Shown here one piece after another: positions 1 through 5,515 of a stretch of DNA of 5,515 nt. Position numbers and translations under genes: made by a program. The DNA lies in the NCBI GenBank assembly GCA_964456625.1, contig CAYWBO010000116.1, positions 1-5,515 of the forward strand, given 5' to 3'. The notes beneath the pieces are model-generated. The model had not been told where the DNA came from. It ran no database searches and saw nothing but the letters and a program-made list of their open reading frames with translations. Source of the stretch: Sulfidibacterium sp964456625 (GTDB lineage: Bacteria; Bacteroidota; Bacteroidia; Bacteroidales; F082). Position 1 is the stretch's first letter. The number at the start of each line of letters is the position of its first letter.

Positions 1-7
1 CCTTCGT

Positions 8-640
8 ATGAAGCGCATTTTAGTCATTTTAAGTTTCATTTTAATAAGTACTTCGCTCATGGCACAGAATTCAAAGCCGGAAACATTGATTGTAATCCAT
101 ACCAAATTCGGCGATATGACGGCCGTTTTATACAACGACACGCCGTTGCATCGCGATAATTTTATCAAATTGATCAAAGAAGGATGGTTTAACGGCTCTC
201 CGTTTCATCGTGTCATCAAGAATTTTATGATCCAGGGCGGAAGTAACAAGGACGGGCGTACGGATCCGGGATACACCATTCCCGCCGAGATCCGCGCCAA
301 CCATTTCCATAAAAAAGGCGCTTTGGCTGCAGCACGAATGGGAGACAACGTAAATCCCGAAAAGCGGTCCAGCGGATCGCAGTTTTACATCGTTCAGGGC
401 GAACGGGCAACACCCGCATACCTTGACACGGTAAGCAAACATACCGGGCATGTTTTCACACCAGAAGAAAAACAGGTGTATGAAACCATTGGCGGCACAC
501 CGCATCTCGACGGAGGATACACCGTCTTCGGTGAACTGGTGGAAGGCTTTGATGTACTTGACAAGATCGCAGCCGTAAAAACCGACAGCCATGATAAACC
601 CATCGAACCGGTGACCATGACCATTAGTATTTTGGAATAA
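8..640 (+). CDS. Secreted cyclophilin-type peptidyl-prolyl cis-trans isomerase
   Basis: Predicted to catalyse cis-trans isomerisation of X-Pro peptide bonds, acting on proteins folding outside the cytoplasm. Residues 1-19 form a signal peptide: a K-R start, a hydrophobic stretch, then cleavage likely after LMA and before QN. No lipobox cysteine follows, so it should be soluble in the periplasm. The cyclophilin core runs from about residue 26 to 209. It has FHRVI (66-70, with catalytic Arg68), FMIQGG (73-78) and GSQFYI (123-128). Compared with human CypA there is an extra segment of about 30 residues (about 132-165) before the LDGG-TVFG strand, and His166 occupies the position of the cyclosporin-contacting Trp121. 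The 210-residue length suits a single-domain secreted form. The start is the ATG at 8, chosen because the signal peptide begins there; only seven bases of upstream sequence are present, so any promoter lies outside. pheS follows closely on the same strand. The family call is very secure; the exact client proteins are unknown. Confidence 0.95.
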   Translation: MKRILVILSFILISTSLMAQNSKPETLIVIHTKFGDMTAVLYNDTPLHRDNFIKLIKEGWFNGSPFHRVIKNFMIQGGSNKDGRTDPGYTIPAEIRANHFHKKGALAAARMGDNVNPEKRSSGSQFYIVQGERATPAYLDTVSKHTGHVFTPEEKQVYETIGGTPHLDGGYTVFGELVEGFDVLDKIAAVKTDSHDKPIEPVTMTISILE

Positions 641-662
641 AAAAGAGAGAAAAAGCATTGTG

Positions 663-1682
663 ATGAAGAATAAAATTGCTGATTGTTTAAAAGAAGTGGC
701 GTCTTTCAACGCTTCCGGAATTGAAGAATTAGAACAGTTTCGCATAAAATATCTGGGAAAGAAAGGAATCATTCCCTCGCTTTTCGCTGATTTTAAAACG
801 GTGCCCGCCGAAGACCGCAAGGAAATCGGACAGGAGATCAACAACCTGAAAACCGCCGTTCAGGAAAAAATCGTATCCTTAAAAGAAGAACTCGACAAAG
901 GCGGAGAAGCACAGGTTTCAGGCCTGGATCTGAGCCTTCCCGGCGGAAGCCGGCTGGGCGGGCGTCATCCGTTGTCGCTGGTACGGAATGAAATTATCGA
1001 CATTTTCTCCAGAATCGGTTTTTCCGTTTCCGAAGGCCCCGAAATCGAAGATGACTTTCACAATTTTACAGCGCTGAACTTCCCCGAAGAACATCCGGCC
1101 CGTGACATGCAGGATACCTTTTTCGTGGAAAGAGACCCGGATCTGGTTTTGCGGACCCACACTTCTTCGGTGCAGGTGCGCGTGATGGAACATTCGCAAC
1201 CGCCCATCCGTACCATTTCTCCCGGCCGTGTGTTCCGTAACGAAGCCATCTCGGCCCGGGCTCACTGTATTTTCCACCAGGTAGAAGGCCTTTATGTGGA
1301 CAAGGATGTCTCTTTCAAAGATCTGAAACAAACGCTGTTTTACTTTGCCAAAGAGCTTTTTGGCGAACATACCAAAATCCGTTTCCGTCCGTCGTACTTC
1401 CCGTTCACGGAACCTTCGGCAGAAATGGACATTTCATGTAATATCTGCGGCGGCGAAGGCTGCAATATTTGTAAATATACCGGTTGGGTTGAGATTCTGG
1501 GATGCGGAATGGTGGACCCGAATGTATTGGAAGCCTGTCATATCGACAGCAAAAAATACACCGGCTTTGCTTTTGGAATGGGCATTGAACGCATCACCAT
1601 GCTCAAATACCAGGTAAACGACCTGAGGTTGTTTTTCGAAAACGACGTACGTTTTCTGAAGCAATTTCAGGCGGCGAGATGA
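663..1682 (+). CDS. pheS: Phenylalanine-tRNA ligase alpha subunit
   Basis: Catalytic subunit of the cytoplasmic alpha2-beta2 enzyme that charges tRNA-Phe with phenylalanine using ATP. Residues 1-85 look like the N-terminal helical, tRNA-contacting arm. The class II synthetase core follows, with LRTHTSSVQ (163-171), motif 2 around GRVFRNE (188-194) and FHQVEG (204-209), and motif 3 GMGIER (305-310). Ala303 in GFAF matches E. coli Ala294 in the phenylalanine pocket, so the pocket appears wild type. An inserted C-x2-C-x4-C-x2-C knuckle (Cys259, 262, 267, 270) sits just before TGWVEILGCGMV and could bind zinc; E. coli PheS has no such cysteines there. At 339 residues it is full length (E. coli 327). 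I chose the ATG at 663; a GTG lies immediately before it at 660 and would add one residue. Only a purine-rich stretch precedes it, with no strong Shine-Dalgarno. The gap to the isomerase gene is about 20 bases, suggesting one transcript. pheT does not follow, so the beta subunit must be encoded elsewhere. Confidence 0.97.
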   Translation: MKNKIADCLKEVASFNASGIEELEQFRIKYLGKKGIIPSLFADFKTVPAEDRKEIGQEINNLKTAVQEKIVSLKEELDKGGEAQVSGLDLSLPGGSRLGGRHPLSLVRNEIIDIFSRIGFSVSEGPEIEDDFHNFTALNFPEEHPARDMQDTFFVERDPDLVLRTHTSSVQVRVMEHSQPPIRTISPGRVFRNEAISARAHCIFHQVEGLYVDKDVSFKDLKQTLFYFAKELFGEHTKIRFRPSYFPFTEPSAEMDISCNICGGEGCNICKYTGWVEILGCGMVDPNVLEACHIDSKKYTGFAFGMGIERITMLKYQVNDLRLFFENDVRFLKQFQAAR

Positions 1683-1775
1683 GTTTCCGGAGGACTTCTA
1701 AAACCAAAATCAACAGGAAATCCAAAAGAAACCAGTTCGAGATTTTCAATTTTTGACTGATTTTACCCTTGCCTG
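1683..1775 (+). other. Intergenic gap pheS to first CLC gene, no clear signal
   Basis: Ninety-three AT-rich bases with no convincing hairpin terminator. Two one-mismatch relatives of the TAnnTTTG element occur (AATTTTTG at 1748-1755 and TACCCTTG at 1764-1771). Neither has a matching upstream TTTG at normal spacing, and the second is only four bases from the start codon. Read-through from pheS is as plausible as a promoter here. Confidence 0.4.
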
Positions 1776-3563
1776 ATGGCAATAAAGAAAAAGAACAAAC
1801 GAAGCTTCTCCGACTGGCTGCTCCTGATGAGCAGAAAAACATCTTCCAAACGGTTGATGACCATCCTGAGTATTGTGGTCGGGTTCCTGGCCGGATTTGT
1901 AGCCGTGTTGATGAAAACCGCCGTCTTCTTCATACGCCGGCTCTTAACGGGAGGTTTCGAGATCAATTACTCCAATTATCTTTACGTACTTTACCCGGCA
2001 GCCGGAATTCTGCTGGTACTGATCTTCATCAAATACATCCTGAAGAAGCCGGTCCGTGACGGAATTCCGAATGTATTGTACTCCATTTCCCGGAATCACG
2101 GGATCATCGATACACACAATACTTTCTCGTCTGTCATCACCAGCGCGCTGACGGTGGGCTTTGGCGGGTCGGTGGGACTCGAGGGCCCCACGGTAGTTAC
2201 CGGGGCAGCCATCGGCTCATTCCTGGCCAAACGGCTGGGGCTGAACTACAAACAGGTCGTCGCCGTATTGGGTTTTGCTTCGGCAGCCGCCATGTCGGCG
2301 ATCTTTAAAGCGCCGATCGCAGCCATCGTATTTGCCCTGGAAGTGATTTTGTTCGACATGACCATGACAGCGCTGGTACCGCTGTTGCTGGCTTCCATCG
2401 TGGCAGCCCTGGTTTCCTATACTTTCCTGGGTCAGGACCTGCTTTATCCTTTTCAGGTGCAATACAGTTTCAACCTGTGGGAAACGGTGTATTATTTCGG
2501 GTTTGGCGTGTTTGCCGCTTTGATTTCAGCTTATTACATCAAAGGTTATGTGCTGATCGGAAAAGTATTTGACAAAATTCCCGGATGGTTTGTCAAATTC
2601 CTCGTGGGCGCCATCGCATTGGGCGTTTTGATCTTCCTGCTTCCCTCCCTTTACGGAGAAGGTTATGGCGCCATCAAATCAGGGCTGAAAGGAAACCTGG
2701 ATTTCATTTTCGACAACAGTATTTTCTACACTTTAAAAGACAATGCAGGCATCGCCCTGATCCTGCTTTTTGCTTTGATCATGCTGAAAGTAGCCGCTAC
2801 TTCACTCACATTCCGTGCCGGTGGTATCGGTGGCGTTTTCGCTCCGACCTTGTTCATCGGAACCATGACCGGCCTGTTTTTCGCGCTGACCATGAACTAC
2901 CTGGGACTGGCCCACTTACCGGTTAGCGACTTTGCCCTTGTCGGGATGGCAGGATTGCTGGCGGGCGTGGTACACGCCCCGTTGACGGCCATCTTCCTCA
3001 TCGCGGAAATCACAGGAGGATACTCACTGCTCTTCCCCATTATGATCGTTTCCACCGTTTCCTACGGCCTTACCAAGCTGATGTCGCCGTTGTCGATCTA
3101 CACCATCCAGTTGTCGGGGCGCGGCGACATGCTGACACACCACAAAGACAAAGCGCTGCTCTCGATGATGAGCATCGGAAATCTCATCGAAAGGAATTTT
3201 AAAACCGTGTCGCCTGATGACACGCTGGGCGACCTGGTAAAAGTCGTTGCCGACTCCACCCGGAACCTCTTCCCCGTGGTAGATCAGGAAAACAACTTCT
3301 ACGGCATCATCATCATGGACCAGTTACGGCATATCATGTTCCAACCCGAGTTATACGAAACCACCACTGTCCGCAGCCTGATGTTCCATCCTTCCTCCAT
3401 CGTGGAGCTCAGCGACGATATGGAAACCGTGGCAGGCAAATTCCAGCATTCCGGCAAATACAACCTGGTGGTCCTGAACAAAGGGAAATATGTGGGGTTT
3501 GTTTCACGTGCCAACGTCTTTTCGCACTACCGCCAGATCCTGAAAGAATTTTCCGAAGACTAA
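1776..3563 (+). CDS. CLC-family chloride channel/transporter with tandem CBS domains (first copy)
   Basis: Inner-membrane protein of the voltage-gated chloride channel (CLC) family, expected to work as a homodimer with one anion pathway per subunit. The membrane part spans about residues 28-445. Filter motif 1 reads RDGIP (94-98), with Asp95 where E. coli ClcA has the central Ser107. Motif 2 is GLEGP (134-138), keeping the external gating Glu136. Motif 3 is GVFAP (353-357), and Tyr442 matches the pore-lining ClcA Tyr445. After IFKAP (176-180) the sequence is Glu189-Val190, so the internal proton glutamate (ClcA Glu203) is Val, as in many CLC channels. A linker with HHKDK (455-459) leads to two CBS domains (about 466-525 and 530-592), possibly sensing adenine nucleotides. 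Length is 595 residues, typical for CLC plus CBS. The ATG at 1776 is preferred because it yields a basic N-terminus (IKKKNKR) before the first helix. A 93-base gap separates it from pheS with no clear promoter or terminator. Whether it is a channel or an antiporter, and for which anion, is unresolved. Confidence 0.93.
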   Translation: MAIKKKNKRSFSDWLLLMSRKTSSKRLMTILSIVVGFLAGFVAVLMKTAVFFIRRLLTGGFEINYSNYLYVLYPAAGILLVLIFIKYILKKPVRDGIPNVLYSISRNHGIIDTHNTFSSVITSALTVGFGGSVGLEGPTVVTGAAIGSFLAKRLGLNYKQVVAVLGFASAAAMSAIFKAPIAAIVFALEVILFDMTMTALVPLLLASIVAALVSYTFLGQDLLYPFQVQYSFNLWETVYYFGFGVFAALISAYYIKGYVLIGKVFDKIPGWFVKFLVGAIALGVLIFLLPSLYGEGYGAIKSGLKGNLDFIFDNSIFYTLKDNAGIALILLFALIMLKVAATSLTFRAGGIGGVFAPTLFIGTMTGLFFALTMNYLGLAHLPVSDFALVGMAGLLAGVVHAPLTAIFLIAEITGGYSLLFPIMIVSTVSYGLTKLMSPLSIYTIQLSGRGDMLTHHKDKALLSMMSIGNLIERNFKTVSPDDTLGDLVKVVADSTRNLFPVVDQENNFYGIIIMDQLRHIMFQPELYETTTVRSLMFHPSSIVELSDDMETVAGKFQHSGKYNLVVLNKGKYVGFVSRANVFSHYRQILKEFSED

Positions 3564-3700
3564 TTTTTCTCCATTCTGAATAACGGTTTTTTCTGCTGGC
3601 TGGGAAACGTTTGCATGAGTCACTTCCGTAAAAACATCTTTCGAACTTTGAAAAAGAAAAAAGATTATTTGATTGTGAGTAGGTTGGAATAGATTTTCGC

Positions 3701-3708
3701 TACTTTTG
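3701..3708 (+). promoter_or_regulatory. Bacteroidota-type -7 promoter element
   Basis: TACTTTTG matches all fixed positions of the TAnnTTTG consensus recognised by the primary sigma factor of Bacteroidota, and the following GCAGC is typical of such promoters. Transcription would begin near 3712, leaving a leader of about 23 bases to the GTG at 3735 or about 59 to the ATG at 3771. The -33 element is weak: the nearest candidate, TTG at 3673-3675, is 25 bases upstream, more than the usual roughly 20. The element lies in the 171-base gap between the two CLC genes, so the second copy can probably be expressed on its own. Confidence 0.6.
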
Positions 3709-3734
3709 CAGCGATTTTAAAAGAACAAACCGAG

Positions 3735-5510
3735 GTGTCTATCTACGGAAGTCTGAGAACGAAATATTCTATGAAAGTTCTGAAACCTGAGCAACATGCG
3801 AAGGTTTTGTTTTTAAGTGTCATCATTGGAGTCTGGGGCGGTTTGTCGGCCGTCATCCTGAAAAACATCGCGTTTTACACCCACAGCTGGGTCACACAGG
3901 ACTTCAATTTCGGTAAAGGAACTTATCTCTACTTTGTACTACCGCTTCTCGGTCTAACTTTAACGACTCTTTTCACGAACTATGTCATCAGAGACAACCA
4001 CCTGAATCACGGTGTGAGTGTTGTATTGCATGCCATTTCCAAGCGTTTTGGAAGGATCCACAACCACAACCTCTTCAGTTCGATGATCGCCAGTCTGCTG
4101 ACCATCACCTTTGGCGGTTCCATGGGATTTGAGGCGCCGATCATCCTGACGGGAAGTTCCATCGGTTCTTATCTCGGAAGAAAATTCCACGTCAACCGGA
4201 AGACGTTGATCATATTGGTGGGAGCCGGTGCCAGCGGTGCCCTTTCGGGGATCTTTAAAGCACCGATCGCAGCGGCCGTATTTTCGCTGGAGATCCTGAT
4301 GATCGACCTGACCATGGCCAGCCTGATCCCGTTGCTGGTCGCTTCCATGTCGGGCGCTTTCATGGCGTATCTTTTTATGGGTAACGGGGTGTTGTTTTCC
4401 ATTCACATCGACCACGGTTTTCAGTTGGGAAATCTTCCTTATTATATTCTGCTGGGCATTTTTACCGGATTGGTTTCGCTGTATTTTACCAGAACGACCT
4501 TTTACATCGAGGACCAGATAGCAAAAATCAAACGCAAATCCGAACAGGTGATCATCGGTGCCCTGGCACTGGGCGTGATGATCTTTACGTTACCCTCTCT
4601 TTACGGTGAAGGTTACGAATTCCTGCGTCAGATCGTTAACGGAGAAACGGTGGACCTGGTGAACCAAAGCATAGCCCCTTCTTCCACGGAAGTGTGGCAT
4701 CTTTTGTTTTTCATGGGCCTGATCATGATGTTCAAAGTGGTGGCCACAGCAACCACCGGCGGCAGCGGCGGGGTCGGAGGTGTTTTTGCTCCTTCTTTGT
4801 TTATGGGTGGCGTCAGCGGGGCTTTCTTTGCCAAACTGGTCAACCTGATACCGTTTGTCAATGTTTCGGAAAAGAATTTTGCCCTTGTCGGGATGGCCGG
4901 CGTGATGGCCGGGGTTATGCATGCACCCCTTACGGGGATCTTCCTGGTGGCGGAGTTCACCGGAGGTTACAGCCTGTTCACCCCGTTGATCTTCACCGCG
5001 ATCTTCTCCTATCTCACCGTCAGCATTTTTGAAAAACATTCCATCTATACCAAACGGCTGGCAGCCAAAGGCGAGCTGATGACGCACCACAAAGACAAAG
5101 CCGTGCTGCAGATGATGACCGTCAACAAGCTCATCGAAAAGAACTTCAAAACCATCCACAAAGATGCCATGCTGGCTGACCTGGTAAAAGTCCTCGCCGA
5201 TTCGGAACGCAACGTGGTAGCCGTGGTGGATGAAGAAAACAACTTCCAGGGCATCATCTTCATGAACGACATCCGCAACATCATCTTCAAACCGGAACTG
5301 TACGACAAGATCCGTGTGGACGAACTGATGTACATGCCCGAGCCGTTGGTGGAACCCAGCGATCCCATGGAAGAAATTGCGTTGAAATTCCAGGAATCCG
5401 GAAACTACAACCTGCCGGTGATCAAAGACGGAAAATACCTGGGATTCGTTTCGCGTGCCCGCGTTTTCTCACAATACCGGAAGTTACTCCGGGAGTTTTC
5501 AGACGAATAG
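3735..5510 (+). CDS. CLC-family chloride channel/transporter with tandem CBS domains (second copy)
   Basis: A paralogue of the preceding gene, collinear with it along its whole length and sharing blocks such as LPSLYGEGY, FALVGMAG, HHKDKA and FVSRA. Expected in the inner membrane as a dimeric anion pathway. The membrane domain covers about residues 25-440. Filter motif 1 has diverged to NHGVS (91-95): His92 replaces the central Ser of ClcA and Ser95 replaces the Pro. Motif 2 is GFEAP (131-135), keeping gating Glu133 but with Ala for Gly. Motif 3 is GVFAP (349-353) and Tyr438 is the pore Tyr. Glu186 is followed by Ile187 at the internal proton-glutamate position. Tandem CBS domains fill about 462-521 and 526-588. 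Length is 591 residues from the GTG at 3735. An in-frame ATG at 3771 (residue 13) is an alternative start; GTG is preferred because it gives an N-terminal length before the first helix close to that of the first copy. An in-frame stop at 3690-3692 rules out a longer form. The gene is complete, and a promoter-like element lies just upstream. Confidence 0.92.
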   Translation: MSIYGSLRTKYSMKVLKPEQHAKVLFLSVIIGVWGGLSAVILKNIAFYTHSWVTQDFNFGKGTYLYFVLPLLGLTLTTLFTNYVIRDNHLNHGVSVVLHAISKRFGRIHNHNLFSSMIASLLTITFGGSMGFEAPIILTGSSIGSYLGRKFHVNRKTLIILVGAGASGALSGIFKAPIAAAVFSLEILMIDLTMASLIPLLVASMSGAFMAYLFMGNGVLFSIHIDHGFQLGNLPYYILLGIFTGLVSLYFTRTTFYIEDQIAKIKRKSEQVIIGALALGVMIFTLPSLYGEGYEFLRQIVNGETVDLVNQSIAPSSTEVWHLLFFMGLIMMFKVVATATTGGSGGVGGVFAPSLFMGGVSGAFFAKLVNLIPFVNVSEKNFALVGMAGVMAGVMHAPLTGIFLVAEFTGGYSLFTPLIFTAIFSYLTVSIFEKHSIYTKRLAAKGELMTHHKDKAVLQMMTVNKLIEKNFKTIHKDAMLADLVKVLADSERNVVAVVDEENNFQGIIFMNDIRNIIFKPELYDKIRVDELMYMPEPLVEPSDPMEEIALKFQESGNYNLPVIKDGKYLGFVSRARVFSQYRKLLREFSDE

Positions 5511-5515
5511 CATTC

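Noticed and set aside
128..844. Long open frame on the minus strand opposite the isomerase and pheS genes.
   Set aside because: It is fully antisense to two well-recognised genes, crosses their boundary and shows no family resemblance; it is a shadow frame.
1764..1771. TACCCTTG as a promoter -7 element for the first CLC gene.
   Set aside because: It has a mismatch in the TTTG core, has no -33 partner, and ends only four bases before the start codon, which would require a leaderless transcript.
1818..1834. A perfect 6-bp inverted repeat with a 5-base loop (CTGCTC...GAGCAG), followed by a short A run.
   Set aside because: It lies inside the coding region of the first CLC gene, lacks a T tract, and such short palindromes are expected by chance in 5.5 kb.
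3564..3660. Possible terminator after the first CLC gene, given T-rich runs near 3566 and 3587.
   Set aside because: No stable GC-rich stem precedes either T run, so an intrinsic terminator cannot be supported.
3615..3692. A 25-codon open reading frame (ATG to TAG) between the two CLC genes, lysine-rich in the middle and in frame with the second CLC gene.
   Set aside because: It has no recognisable motif or ribosome site, most of it lies upstream of the likely transcription start and it ends before the -7 element. A short frame like this is expected by chance.
4590..5159. Minus-strand frame of 189 codons opposite the second CLC gene, rich in His, Gln and Gly.
   Set aside because: Its composition is the usual reverse-complement product of a membrane-protein gene, and it overlaps the conserved CLC sequence entirely.

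Overview
The window looks like chromosome from a member of the Bacteroidota. Three things point there: a TAnnTTTG-type -7 promoter element at 3701-3708; weak or absent Shine-Dalgarno sequences before the genes; and a phenylalanyl-tRNA synthetase alpha gene standing apart from pheT. The protein style fits too, for example a secreted cyclophilin with an 'LMAQ' signal cleavage region. I cannot fix the genus from sequence alone.

Layout, all genes on the + strand. (1) 8-640: a secreted cyclophilin-type peptidyl-prolyl isomerase. (2) 663-1682: pheS, the alpha subunit of phenylalanine-tRNA ligase, starting about 20 bases after the isomerase and probably co-transcribed with it. (3) 1776-3563: a CLC-family anion channel/transporter with a C-terminal pair of CBS domains. 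(4) 3735-5510: a second, clearly paralogous CLC-CBS protein, preceded by its own promoter-like element. The window ends five bases after its stop codon. No RNA gene, mobile element, CRISPR array or long repeat is visible, and no gap between genes exceeds 172 bases.

The first two genes are housekeeping: periplasmic protein folding and translation. The last two form a tandem duplication and are the most interesting part. Both copies keep the external gating glutamate but carry Val or Ile where proton-coupled CLC transporters usually have the internal proton glutamate. They also differ from each other in filter motif 1, in filter motif 2 and in the CBS ligand-contact positions. This suggests duplication followed by functional divergence in anion selectivity, coupling or nucleotide sensing. 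That is inference. I found no convincing sign of an entirely new biological system.
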